DNA of 64,000 nt from Rhizaria sp. SCN 62-66. Taxonomy: Eukaryota > Rhizaria, unplaced. The notes below the pieces were generated by a model. It was not told where the DNA came from and searched no databases. It saw nothing but the letters and a program-made list of their open reading frames with translations. The position numbers and the translations under genes are program-made. Shown piece by piece: positions 53,228 through 64,000 of the stretch. The stretch is from NCBI GenBank assembly GCA_001724265.1, contig MEDY01000077.1, positions 25,194-89,193 of the forward strand, given 5' to 3'. The stretch's first letter is position 1; the number at the start of each line of letters is the position of its first letter.

Positions 53228-53898
53228 CGCGAGCGGCTGGCAGACGGCTGCTTAGAGCGAGCAACAACTAGCGCGAGTAGGGGTGGGTTTGGTCCTGCAG
53301 AGAAGCGATAAGAAGCTTTGAAAATACACAATAGAAAAAATTGCAGGATGAGATGTATTTAAATAAGCTGGGCAAGGCTTTTAGTCAAAGGACGGTCAAA
53401 TTAAAGCATGGCAGAGAGTCGAAAGCAGCCTCGTGCTGAGCTCTTTGACCACAGCCATACTGTCGAGCAAGAGACGTTACTGACGAGGACCGAAACAGCC
53501 AAACTTTAAACATGTGCATCACGGTCTAGATCCACTCACGCATGTCCTTGTGCCTGATACAGATTATTCGTGCCTTACATTATTTGATGCGTAAATTATG
53601 TGCTCACTGGTAACGACCTCGCCTCTCGCCTACTTCTCCTAGCTTCCCCTTCTTCTTCCAAGTCCCCGCGGTTGTTGGCTCCGCCCCTTCGCCCCGCGCC
53701 TGCACCTGCACAGCCGGCTCTTTGCCGCGCCTTGTCCTGCTCCAGCACAAAACAAGCGTATCTCTCTTGTGATACCCTGCTGTGCTGACCGTACCCCGTC
53801 TCCCTTTGTCCAGAGCTCCCGCAGTCCCAGGCTCCCACACGAGCCTCACTAAAACACAACAGCAGCGCTTTTGTACAGCTCGCTAACTCCGCTCAACG
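53228..53898. other. Intergenic region between divergent genes
   Basis: A 671-base spacer between the PH-domain gene (-) and CFAP206 (+). It is CT-rich just upstream of CFAP206, with a TATCTCTC near 53760. Nothing else is recognised. Confidence 0.55.
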
Positions 53899-56418
53899 AT
53901 GGATCAGTACGCGAGTCCCCTGAGCGCCGGCTCCGAGCCCAATGGTCAGCCCTACATTACGGCCCTGTTCAAGCAGCTCGGCCAAAAGATCGCCCACATC
54001 GTGCGCCAAGACGGCCAGTACCTGTCCCCTCTTTTGGCGAGCTTCACCGCCCGTATGATCACACTCGAACAAACGGGCCGTTTCCCAGTTGAGGGCCCCG
54101 CCGCGGTGGCGTCCCTCCCGCCCCAACTTGAGGACGAGCTCATCCAGCTGACCATCGAGCGCGCTCTCGTCCAAAACGACCCTCTGTACGAGACGGTCAA
54201 GATGCAGATCACGTTCGAGAGCTTCTATTCGATGGAGCTCCAGCGTCTGCGCGCGCGCCAGGCGGCTGAGGAGCAGGCCAACGCGTCGCTTCTCGACTCG
54301 ATTGTGCATATCGGCACCAACCTGGTCTCGTCGCAGCAGGTTGCAGCGTTATATCGCATGATCTTCAAGCTTCTCATGGCTAACAGCGCCGTCGCTGAGT
54401 CCTCTCGTGACCGCGTCGTGGAGCGCGAAGTCGCCGTTGCGCTCGAATCAGTCTTCCCCCAGGCCGGGCTCAACGCGTTCAACCTGCTCTCGCCCGCCGA
54501 CAAGCGCCGGCAAGTGACAAACTTGGTCAACATTGTGTTGGGCATCCGTCTTTTCAACAAGGAGATCCGTCACGGTGGCGCGGGCCTCCCTGACGTGCCC
54601 ACTCTGCTCGTTGCCGAGACCGATCTGCTGTACGAGCGGCTCGAGGCCGAGGCGCAGGAGATGGGCGACATCTGCTTCACGCTCACGGACCTCATCTCGC
54701 TTGAGCAGCAGCGCCCCGGCACGCTCCTCGCCAGCACAAAGCGTCTGCAAGACGAGGTACGTCCTTTACTAACAAAAACAACCATAGCGAAATGATAAAT
54801 GTCAATCAATTGGATTTAAATGTCCACTAAATGTGTAATTAATCATGGTTTCTTGTTTTATCTCGAAATATGAGCACTAGTGTTTCTTTAGTTCTCACAA
54901 AACCTTCCTTCTGTCCTTGTTTGTTCTTGCACAGCTGCTGAACCGCCGCCAGTACGTGCTGCTGATCCACCAGCTGCAGCACGAGGTTGTCGAGTCCCTG
55001 GACACGGCCAAGCAGCACCGCGCGGCCCTCGAGGACCAGCTTGCGCAGCTCAAATCCATCGTCGGCATCCGCACCTCAGTCCCCAAAGAGCAGGTTTACC
55101 CCACGTTCCACGTCATTGCGACGGCATGGCTCGCACTTATCCGCGAGCGCGAGCGTACGGCGCTGCGCACGGCGCTGCTTGTGCAGCTGCAGCAGTTTCG
55201 CACGTCGTTCACGGCCGCCCGCGTCGAGGACGACTTGCCGCAGCTCAAGCACCTCATCCCGGAGGGCCAGGAGCCTCTCCCGCAAGTATGTTTTGAAAGA
55301 TAACTGAAGTAATCGAAAATATATTTCGCTATATCTAAATGTAATTTAGCTTTACAGTGTTAACGTTGCTGAATCTAATTTGGTTTTTTTGCAATTTGCG
55401 CTCTATATATCTCACTTTTTGTGTTTTATTGTGTTGCTTTCTCTAGGGCATCACTCTGACTGCATCTGGCGCCGTCGACTTCGACGCCTTTGTCGAGACC
55501 GTGGTTGACTCCGACGCCGGCAGCGGTTCCTCTGCCGCCGCCGCGGCCGCCGCTGCGGCCGCCGCTGCCTCAGCCCGCGGCGAGGACCCCGCCGCCGCCG
55601 CTGCCGCTGCCGCCGCCGCCGCGTCGCGCCCGCAACGTTTAGTGCGCGAAACGACTCTGAACTTCATGTCGCTGCCTTTGGAGCACCAGGGCTACTGCAG
55701 CTGGGCCATCGTCATGCGCGCCGGGCTGCTGATCAGCGGCAACCCCGCGCTGGGCATCATCCGCTACCGCGGCCGCCACTACTCGTTCAGCTCGCTGACT
55801 GCGATGCGCGACTTCTGCATGGACCCGGATAAGTTCGTCGACGGCGTCGTGCTCATGGCGCGGCACCAGACGGCGCTGATCCACCTCCTGGGGCTCACGT
55901 CGGTCATCCCCAACTCGGACATCAGCGAGTACTTCGACCTTTTGGACGCGAGCGCCGACGGCGGTGTCGCATTGGGCGCGCCGCACCGGTCAGACGCGCA
56001 GACGCAGGTCGGCGGCAGCGAGTACATCAACACGGACCTGCCGGAGCCCGGGCTGGAGTGGAACGAGTGGACGCTGCGCAAGCGTGCGATTCAGATGGCG
56101 AACCTGTGTGACATGCGTACCGTGAGTACGCAGACCGAGAGCTCGCACTTCCGCCGCGACAACTCGACGCAGACGTACACCAAGTCGGTCCAGAGCGATG
56201 GGACGATGCCCGGCGTCGGCACGCAGACCGGCATCGACAAGGGCACCAACGTCGAGACTGTTAAGAAGTACCACTTCGGTCTCCGTGGCCAGCCCAACGC
56301 GCAGTACAAGACGATTGAGGTCGTGACGCAGGCGCAGGTCGTGGACGCCAGTAACGGGGATTTGCGCAAGATGGCCGATAAGATCATCACGCGGCCCATT
56401 ATCCGCGAGACCAACTGA
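53899..56418 (+). CDS. CFAP206: Cilia- and flagella-associated protein 206 (CFAP206/FAP206), 3 exons
   Basis: Exons are 53899-54756, 54935-55285 and 55447-56418, giving 726 residues and a TGA stop. Donors are GTACGT and GTATGT; acceptors are CACAG and CTAG; both joins are phase 0. The helical N-terminal half (IVRQDGQYLSPLLASF, QNDPLYETVKMQITFESFY) and the globular C-terminal part match CFAP206, the DUF3508 family. In the latter, GYCSWAIVMRAGLLISGNP is followed by LGIIRYRGRHYSFSS and by TQT motifs (STQTES, NSTQTYT, GTQTG). CFAP206 helps dock radial spoke 2 and the dynein c arm on the axoneme, so the organism should build motile cilia. An alanine-rich insert of about 40 residues (55530-55630) lengthens it relative to typical ~620-residue homologues. 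Confidence 0.88.
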
Positions 56419-57029
56419 GTGAGGTGACTTGTTTTTCTGACTTACTGTGTGTGTGTGCAGCGTTAGGAAGTTAGCACAGTCTTGTTAACTTAGTCGTACG
56501 AGTCAACGAAGCTGTCATTGCCACGTACTATGAGGACATGGACGTATGTATCAAGAAATACGACATGTGTGTTTTATTTTGTGCTTTTTTTGTTGTTGTT
56601 GTGTTGTGCTTTTGTGCAGACCTCAAATGGCCTGACACAAAGTGAAGTAGCTTTGATTGTTGTGGCATTCAATAAACAAAGATAATTAGATTACTCCATA
56701 GAGTTAACGATTGCTTATTCTTTTTGAATGTCTTTCGATATCTTGAGTTATTGTTTTTTATTTTTTACTTTTACTTTTGTTCTTAATAAATTTAGGCGTT
56801 CAAAATATTTATCGATCAAATAATATCGAGAGTCGTCACATGCAGTTGATAACCATATCTATTAAGACAGCGTAATACATTAAGACAATCTCAATCCGAG
56901 AAATTAAGAGGAAATAATATGTGTATTGTAAAAAAAGGTCTAATTGTAACATTTGCTTCTTAAGTCAAGCATATAGTGCTCGTAAACTTAAGAAAACGAT
57001 TCTAGGTAATACTGTACTTAGAGTTTTGC
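56419..57029. other. Intergenic region between convergent genes
   Basis: A strongly AT-rich 611-base spacer between CFAP206 (+) and the small helical protein gene (-). It contains a GT/T-rich run (56560-56620). No coding or RNA gene is seen. Confidence 0.6.
56671..56680 (+). terminator. Candidate polyadenylation signal of CFAP206
   Basis: AATAAACAAA lies about 250 bases after the CFAP206 stop and is identical to the ten bases after the giant gene's stop (39480). Confidence 0.35.
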
Positions 57030-57487
57030 TTACTTGGAGGCAGCAGCAGCCTTGGCAGCGGCCTCCTCAGTAGCCACAGCGCGTTGCAAGTGCTCGAGAA
57101 AGCCGCCAAGCATGTGCTCGAGCTGGTTTAACGCGTCGATGTTCGGCGGCAACGCAGTCAAGTCAACACCAAGATTACTCGCTTCAGCATACGAGTTTGC
57201 ACTCGTATTTGCACCATCAGAGGAAGCGTTCGCAGCAGACTCGTCAGTCATAGCAGAGATAGAACTGGCAGCGCTGCCCGCATCACTTGACTGAGCGTTG
57301 CCGCTGTTGCTGTCGTCAGTGAGAGAGAGCTGTGCGGTGGACGCAGTGATTTCGCGCTGAAAGCGACGTGAAAGCGCCTGAAATTTCAATTAAAGAACAT
57401 TAACAGGTTGGTCGCAAAGAAAACAGATGAGATACAAACCAGTTTGTGGTCGGTGTGACTGTCGATCGTGCCAGATATGGTGTTCAT
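57030..57487 (-). CDS. Small helical protein of unknown function, 2 exons
   Basis: Exons are 57487-57440 and 57377-57030 on the minus strand, giving 131 residues and a TAA stop. The 62-nt intron, the shortest here, has a GTTTGT donor and a TTTCAG acceptor and contains CTCAT. The protein starts MNTISGTIDSHTDHK and continues into a basic helix (ALSRRFQREI). An acidic Ser/Asn/Ala-rich linker follows, then an amphipathic C-terminal helix (ALNQLEHMLGGFLEHLQRAV). Two helices and a flexible linker would suit a small coiled-coil subunit of a larger complex. I cannot assign it to a family. The second exon is clear; the short first exon is inferred from frame and splice sites. Confidence 0.62.
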
Positions 57488-57599
57488 TTTAGTGTGTTTG
57501 GTTAAGGTCAGACAGACGCCCATGTCTCCACGGGGTACAAGATAAAGAATCACAAAGTTTCATATGTCCCTATCTATGAGTATCATCATAAACACAATT

Positions 57600-58247
57600 T
57601 CACAAAAACAAACAAAAATCAGCCGCAAAGCTGCAGTCGTTGAACAATAGGTGCTGCTCCAGCAAGCTCAAGCTCTCAAGCAACGACACGCTGTTGGCAG
57701 AGTCAAGCAAGGAATCTTGATGAAGAGCGAGAGTTTGGAGCTTCGCGTATAGTCAGTGACAACAGCAACGTTGCTATGACAATGATGCAATAGGGGTGTT
57801 ACGTACACTGATGAGTTTGTTTGTGCTGCAGATCATGCCCTGCAAGTTGTACGTCAGCACGCTGTGCAGGTCGGGCAGCGCGTACACAGCCCCACGAGAC
57901 AGGTCGTCGCCGTTGTACTTCATGTCCTTCGCAACAACAACATACGCGGCCTGCAGCACGACAGCGTCGCGCGACTTCCGCACCTGGCGGTTGATCACGA
58001 ACATCTGGCCGTTGGTGCGGTCCGGCATGACCTAATACTCGAGCCCCACAGAGGTCTCCGGGTTCACGGTCAAAGTGGGCTGGAAACGCTCGTTGTTGCA
58101 TGAACGGTCATAGAGCTCCGTGCAGCTAAAGTACTTCAGCACGTTCGTGCGGGAGATAAAGCCCGTGGTGTTTTCATCCTGCTGCAGCCACGGGAGGAAG
58201 AAAACGGGCGGCCGGTTGAGCTCCGATTCGCGCGTCCACGGCTGCAT
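57600..58247 (-). CDS. MED6: Mediator complex subunit 6 (MED6), with an in-frame TAG codon
   Basis: The first exon, 58247-57807 on the minus strand, encodes 147 codons, including a TAG at 58034-58032 (codon 72). The reading matches MED6 on both sides of it. Before it are VLKYFSCTELYDRSCNNERF (MED6 proteins have LDYF...FYDRTCNNE) and SVGLEY. After it come FVINRQVRK and GAVYALPDLHSV (in MED6, VIRKQ and YQAPDLGSV). Other MED6 proteins carry Ile, Met or Val at the TAG position. MED6 is a head-module subunit of the Mediator complex for RNA polymerase II. The exon ends at a GTACGT donor, phase 0. The 3' exon is uncertain: a Leu-rich frame ending in TGA at 57602-57600 fits, but its acceptor (GCGAAG or GAGCAG) is weak. 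Confidence 0.82.
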
Positions 58248-58834
58248 CTTTCCGTGTCCTCAGACAGGATGTTTCTCGTTCGTCCGCGCAGTGCCAATAA
58301 TAAGCCAAACACTTTGCGCACTAAGTAATGTTGATTTGCGCGGCTTCAATCCTGTTGACGAAGATCTTCGTGTATGTCGGCTAATTTTGAAATGGCAATC
58401 CATTCGCCAGTCTGGTCAACTCCGGTTCGCAAAAAAGGACAAATCATTTTGACCACGATTGGTCGGTCGAGCTCTCTGTTTGCCGCCCTTTTTTTCGCCT
58501 TGCGCGGGAACGTTCCCTGTGACTCATATCGCGGTTAAAACAGTAGTGAGAAAAAATAGGCGGTTTTTAATCTGAGCGAGGCATCTTATGGAATTTTTGT
58601 TTTGCTTTGAAGTGAACATGACGAGCCATGCCAAACCGTTTCGTTGTTTCGCGCGCAGGGGCCACAAGAGCATTTCGGTCACCCTCATATCTCTCTTCGC
58701 CCCACTCCCCATGTTGCTATAACTACAATTTGATCCACGTCTCACATTTCCCACTCCGTTTTTATTCCAATTTAGCCCCCGTGCGTTCTTCCCTCGCCGG
58801 GTAATTGGCCTTATTATCTATTTACAGATCCTCC
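58248..58834. other. Intergenic region between divergent genes
   Basis: A 587-base spacer between MED6 (-) and the CXC-domain gene (+), presumably with both promoters. It contains a TATCTCTC near 58687. No other feature is seen. Confidence 0.55.
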
Positions 58835-61800
58835 ATGAGCTTGACAACAACGACAAAGCGAGCCTCCCTCGGCGCCAGCGGCCTCCCCGCTTCGCCCTCC
58901 TCCTCTTCTTCCGCCGCTTCCGCCACTTTCCAGCAGCACCAACAACACGCTCTCTACCCGCTTGCGTCCGGTGCTTCCGACAACTCGCGCGCGAGCACAT
59001 CAATGGCGACTGCGACCGACCCTTCGTCCCCGCTTTCGCGCCGGATGCTCCACGCCACCGTCATCAGCGCCACGTCGCCAGACTTATCTCTCTCAATTGC
59101 CAACGGCACCGGCGTGTCCACGCCCGAGTCTGTGCTCCGCGGCCCGCGCTCGCAGCCGGCCTCGGGCGCTTCCACCGCCTCCGCCACCGGCTTCTCGGGC
59201 TCCAGCAGCAGCAAGCATGGCGGCCGCAGTGGCCGCAGCAGCGGCAGCCGCGCCGCGCCGATCCCCGCCGTGCCGTCGCTCTCCTCACCCCCGCCCCTCG
59301 GCATTGCGCCGGCGTACAGCGCACAGCAGTACTCGCACGCGCACTCGCACTCCGGCGGTCACGGCCACTCTAACACACACACGAGCACGATGATGCGCTT
59401 CGGCGCCGGCCTGCCCCGCTTCACCCCGACGCCGCCCGCCGCCGCCTCTGCCCACAGCCACGGCCACAGCCTCGGCCCCAACCACGGCCACGCTGCGGCC
59501 GCGGCGGCGTCTGCGGTCGCAGTCGGGTCTCTTAACGGGACCCACAACAACTGCAACAACAACCACAGCATCAACAGCACTAGCATCAACAGCAGCACCG
59601 GCGGCGGCAGCAACGGCTCCCTGATGTCGATGTCACACAACAGCAGCAGCAGCTGCTGTCTGAGCCCTGCGCTGGGCCCGACCCCGTACCCGCCCGTCGC
59701 CGTCACCGCCGCCACGCCCGCCGGTGCCCACGGTCACTTCAGCGCCGTCGTCGCCTCCTCCTCGAGCAGCAGCAGCAGCAACAGCCCTCCTGGCTATAGT
59801 GGCAACAGCGGTCACGCCAACAGTCGTCTCGCCAGTGCCAGTGCGAAACACCACGGCCACGGGGGGGGGCCTGCCTCCGCTGCTGCTGCTGCTGCTGCCG
59901 CTGCTGCTGCTGCTGCGGCAGCCGCTGCGTCTGCTAATGCGAACAACAACGCGAACGGACTGATGCCCTACGGCTTAACTTCCGCCGGCGGCCTAAATTC
60001 GCTCTCCGGCAGCGCGATGTTCGGCCCCGTCTCGCCCCCTCCGGCCCACGGTCACAGCCACGGAGGCCATTATCTCTCCAGTACGTCTGCGTCTGCTGCG
60101 TCTGCGGCCGCCGCTGGGAACACCGGCGCACACGCTCTCAACAACAACAGTGGCAGCGGCAGCAGCAGCGGCAGTGGCAGTCATGGCAACATCGGGAATA
60201 CCGCGATTGCGGCGACTGTGGGGTCGAGCTCAACGACGCTGCCGCTGCCGCTGCCGATGCCGCTCGTGGTGGGCGGCACCAACCCTCTGGCGCTCACACC
60301 GGCTCAGGGCAGCAACATGCCCGCAGGTTCTGCTGCTCACAGTCACTCTCTTGCCCACGGTCACTCCTTAGGTCACGGCCACAACCACCATCACCATAAC
60401 CATCATAGCCATCACTCGTTGCACCAAATGGCCGTGGCGACGCCGCTGCACTCGCGCTCACACCAGCTGCACCACAGTACCCATGCCGCCCACAGTCACT
60501 CTGCCCACGGTCACGGCCACCGGTCGCAGTCGCACTTGCACTCTTCGCCGTTTGCGATGGGCAGAGTCGCGCCCGCTGCCACACCCTATTCCAGCAACAG
60601 TAGTGGCACGGGCAGTATTGGTAATGGCAGTCACAGTGCACTCACGATGACGTCATCATCGTCGTCTTCGTCCTCGTCCTCATCCTCGTCGTCGTCGTCG
60701 TCGTCGTCGTCGGTGGCCGGCAAGTCAGGAGGCGCGTACTTCCGCGGCCCCTTGGCCACGCCGCCGAGCCACTTACACGCCCACACCGCCACTCACAGCG
60801 GCAGCAGCAACAACAACAACAGCTCTAGCTCTAGTTCTGGTGATGGTGTTGGTTCGACAACACATGGCTCCAGTGACGCCACGGGCTCCAGCGACAGCGT
60901 CGCACTGGGCCGCCACCGGCGCCGCGCGCAGGGACACGGCGCGTACCCGCGGTCAGCGGCCCCCACGGGGCTCTCGGCGGCCGCGGCGGGTACCTCTGAC
61001 GCTCACGGTCACCCTGAGCACGGCGACGGCCACGATGACGACGACGCCGACGACTTTGAGGGCAACAGCAACAATAATACCAGCATTGGCGACGGAAACA
61101 GCGCTGACGGCAACGACGACTTCGACGACGACGATGAGACCAACAACAACAATGCTGCCGCCGCCGCCGCTGCCGCTGCTGCGCACAGCGCCCGCAACCG
61201 GTCTATGATGCAGATGTGGCAGCGCTCGCGCGCGCCCGCGCACGCCAGTGCCCACTCGAGCGCCCACAGCCACGGCCACGCGAACAACAGTACTAGTGCG
61301 CGTGCCGGCGGGAATGTAAGTGGGAATGTAAGTGGGAACGTCAGTGTGACGCGCCAGTCGCTCCGCGGCGGCTACAGCGCGGGGGTGTACCTCTCGCTCC
61401 ACACTGGCACTGGCACGCCCCCCTCGGCCTCGGTCCCCGCCGCCTCCGCCTCCGCCTCCGCCGCCGCCGCCGCCGCCGCCGCCGGTGCCGCTGGCGCGAA
61501 CAACGGCACCAACAGCGGCAGCGGCGGTGCCAACAACGGTGGACTCGGTCGCCGGAGCAGTCTGAGCAACATGAGTGCCGGCAGTGCGATCGCCGGTGCT
61601 GCTAGTGCTGCGGGAGCGACTCGCGGCACCCGCAGCCACAACAACCACAACGATGGCATGAGCGGCAGCAACAGCGCTGGTGGTGTCGACGACGACGACA
61701 CCGACGACCTTGCGTACAGCTCTCTCAACGCGAGCTCGGTCGCGAACGGCGCCGACTTAAGCTTTGACGCCAACGGCACCGGTTCAGCGGCCTCGTTATC

Positions 61801-63804
61801 GTCGTCCTCTGTCACCGCGACGGGCGGAGCCGTGCCCGTGACTGCCCCTCTGGCCGCCGCCGTCGCCGCCGCTGGCGCCGCGGGCGCTGGCCACCAGCCG
61901 CACACCAAGACCAAGGGCTGCAACTGCAAGAAGTCCCGCTGCCTGAAGCTCTACTGCGAGTGCTTCGCGCGCCAGGGCTACTGCGTGGGGTGCTCGTGCA
62001 CGTGCTGCCACAACATCCCGCGGCACGACGAGGCCCGCCAGCGCGCCATCCAGCAGACGCTCGACCGCGACCCCAACGCCTTCTTCCGCGGTGTCAACGC
62101 GGGGCTCGTCGGCGCCGCCACCGCCGCCGCCGCCACGGCTGCCGCCGCTGCCGCCGCTGCCGCCGTGAGCGCGACCGGCGGCGCCGCCGCCGCCACCGGG
62201 GGCGCTGCTGGGGGGGCGGGCGCCGCGGCGGGCGCGGGCTCTGTGGGCGGCGACGGCTCTGCGATCGATCCCGACGCCGACCCCGCCGCCGCCGCAGCAG
62301 CAGCCGCCGCCGCCGCCGCTGCCGCCGCCGCCGCGGCCGCCGAGTCGGCCGCAAAGCACCGCAAGGGCTGCCACTGCAAGAAGAGTGGGTGCCTGAAAAA
62401 GTACTGCGAATGCTTCCTGGCCGGCGTGGCGTGCGGCGCGCACTGCAAGTGCCTCGACTGCCGCAACGGCACCTGCAGCAGCAAGCGCGACGACGGCGCG
62501 GGCACCGGCGCCGGTGTCGCTGCGGCGGCTTCCGCTGCGGCGGCGGCATCGGCGGCGGCGGGGGGCCATGGTGGCCACAGCCACGGCCACAATAGCAGGT
62601 CGGCCGCGGCCGCTGCTGCTGCGGCGGCGGCGGCTGCTGCGGCTGCTGCGGGCGCCGCTAGCCACAGGGGCAACGATGACGGCGACGACGCTGACGTTGC
62701 GTTGGAGAGCAGTCACAGCCACAAGCCCCATGGGCACGATGCTGGTGCTGCGGCTGCTGCTGCTGCTGCTGCTGCGAGCAGCGGTTTGTTGGGCAGCAAT
62801 CTCATGTCGCTCACTGCCCACGGTCACCACGGCCACGGTCACTCTGCCCACAGTCACTCTGCCCACAGTCACTCTGCTCACGGTCACAGTCAGTCGTCGT
62901 CGTCACTGGTATTTACGCCGGCTCGTGGCTTGATGCCTGCACACAGTCCCATGCCGCAGTCAGTCGACCCCACGGGCACTGCGTCCGCGCTCAACATTCA
63001 CGGCCACCACAGTCACAGGCTCCACGGCCACTCTGCTCACGGTCACGGTGTGCTTGACTCGGCGAGCAACGGCTCTGTCGGCTCTTCCACTGCCCATAAC
63101 AACAGCAGCAACAACAACAACAGCAGCAGCAGCAGCAGCAGCCTGACCCTGGGTCTCGACCTCACCACCCCCGGCCCCGTCGTCCCCGTCGACGTCGCCA
63201 CCGGCGGCCTCGCGGGCAGCAACGGGCTCACTGCAGGTGGCTTCACTGGCACCAGCGGACTCATGTCGCACTCGATGGACCTGAGTCTCGGCATGTTCGC
63301 GCCGTACCCCGCGCCCGCCGCCGCCACTGCTGCCGCCGTCTCTGGGGGCGCCTCGGGTTCCGTAGCCGCCGGTACACGCGGGGGCAGCGTCACAGGTTCC
63401 GTGATGCTCGGCGGCGGCGCCGGGTTCGTCTCGCACCGCGGGACGCCGGTACGCATGACCTCGCGTACCCCCGCACACCACGCGCATCACGCAATCGGAC
63501 ACGGGCGCAGTCCCGCGATCGCTCTGAGCGGCGGCGTCATCTCCAACAGCGACGCCAGCAACAGCAGCAGCAACGGGGCCGCGGCCCGCACACCCGGCAC
63601 GCGCACGCCAGTCACTCGCAGTCCCGCGCGCGCTGTCGGCAGCGCCATGGGCGGTGCAGCAGATGTCGACGTCGCAGCCGCGGCGGCCTCGTTCCTCGCC
63701 TTCACGCCAGCACCCCCCCTCACCACCACGAGCAGCAACAGCAATAGCAACGGCAGCAGCAACAGCAACAGCATCAGTACTGCGGCGAATGACACCGTCA
63801 CTGC

Positions 63805-63842
<38 letters not shown>

Positions 63843-64000
63843 GTGGCAGTGGCAGTGGCAGCGGTGGCGACGCAAGCGCTCTGCTCACGGTCACCGCCCC
63901 CGTCGTGCTCACGGTCACTCCGGTGCTCACAGTCACCCCGACGGCGCGGCGTGTGCTCGCTCTGCCCCCCGCCCCCGCCCCCGCCCCCGCCCCCGCCCCC
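58835..64000 (+). CDS. LIN54/TSO1-like CXC (CRC) domain DNA-binding protein, partial at the 3' end
   Basis: The frame opens at ATG 58835 and has no stop through the window end, so at least 1,722 codons are coding with no intron. Two tesmin/TSO1-like CXC repeats are present. CXC1 starts at C1029 (GCNCKKSRCLKLYCECF) and CXC2 at C1179 (GCHCKKSGCLKKYCECF). Each keeps the KS.CLK.YCECF segment whose Tyr contacts the DNA minor groove in LIN54. The linker keeps ARQRAIQQTLDRDPNAF, matching the conserved RNPxAF element. An Ala/Gly-rich insert of about 110 residues follows it before CXC2. LIN54 proteins bind CHR promoter elements within DREAM/MuvB complexes; TSO1/CPP proteins are the plant relatives. 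The rest is low-complexity, with many Gly-His-Ser and Ala tracts, and far longer than typical LIN54. Confidence 0.88.
60653..60712 (+). repeat. TCN repeat encoding polyserine
   Basis: A run of TCA/TCG/TCC/TCT codons encodes about 19 consecutive Ser residues in the CXC-domain protein. Confidence 0.8.
62815..62895 (+). repeat. His-Ser-Ala-His tandem repeat
   Basis: Near-identical 15-bp units of the type cacagtcactctgcc are repeated and encode AHSHS / AHGHS peptides in the CXC-domain protein, downstream of its second CXC repeat. Confidence 0.75.
63968..64000 (+). repeat. (GCCCCC)n hexanucleotide repeat at the window end
   Basis: GCCCCC units repeat to the last base and encode alternating Ala-Pro in the CXC-domain frame. 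The repeat may explain why the sequence or contig ends here. Confidence 0.75.

Noticed and set aside
57990-58060. A small intron removing the TAG in MED6
   Set aside because: No GTACGT-like donor or acceptor surrounds it, and the sequence directly on both sides aligns with MED6 without a gap.
61372-63936. Long minus-strand frames opposite the CXC-domain gene
   Set aside because: They mirror the GCN/GGC repeats of the CXC-domain protein and lack any domain; the CXC motifs establish the plus-strand frame.

Overview
The window is nuclear DNA of a eukaryote, most likely a flagellated protist. The genes are GC-rich, packed closely with AT-rich spacers, and interrupted by short introns (62-241 nt). 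A CFAP206-type axonemal protein implies cilia or flagella. Rab2, a TBC-domain Rab GAP, MED6 and a LIN54/TSO1-type CXC protein are all eukaryotic. I cannot name the species.

The main result concerns the genetic code. Twelve genes are supported, and the eleven whose 3' ends lie in the window appear to end in TAA or TGA, never TAG. TAG instead occurs as an in-frame sense codon: seven times in one giant gene and once inside a conserved part of MED6. The MED6 site aligns with a position that is hydrophobic in other MED6 proteins. This favours UAG = Leu over the commoner UAG = Gln. Nuclear UAG = Leu has, to my knowledge, been reported in a rhizarian and in some ciliates.

Layout. 1-123: possible start of a minus-strand gene running off the edge. 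222-1423 (-): MYND zinc-finger protein, 4 exons. 2356-39343 (+): a 3-exon gene for a 12,245-residue protein with LamG-like segments, a DUF3638/DUF3645-type helicase-like core and EF-hands; its last exon is 31,034 nt. 39823-40595 (-): secreted Cys-containing protein. 40974-41522 (+): ubiquitin-like protein. 42361-43380 (-): Rab2. 44263-49965 (-): TBC1D5-like Rab GAP with an acidic LF-motif tail. 50613-51681 (+): small protein of unknown function with one hydrophobic segment. 52523-53227 (-): PH-domain protein. 53899-56418 (+): CFAP206. 57030-57487 (-): small helical protein. 57600-58247 (-): MED6. 58835 to the window end (+): LIN54/TSO1-like CXC protein, open to the edge.

The introns share an unusual 5' splice site, GTACGT rather than GTAAGT, with G at +5 in all of them. 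Most also carry CTCAC or CTCAT, often within TATCTCAC, a candidate branch-site element. The genes do not form one pathway. Rab2, the Rab GAP and possibly the PH protein relate to membrane traffic, and MED6 and the CXC protein to transcription. Exon joins were deduced by eye from frame, splice dinucleotides and family conservation.
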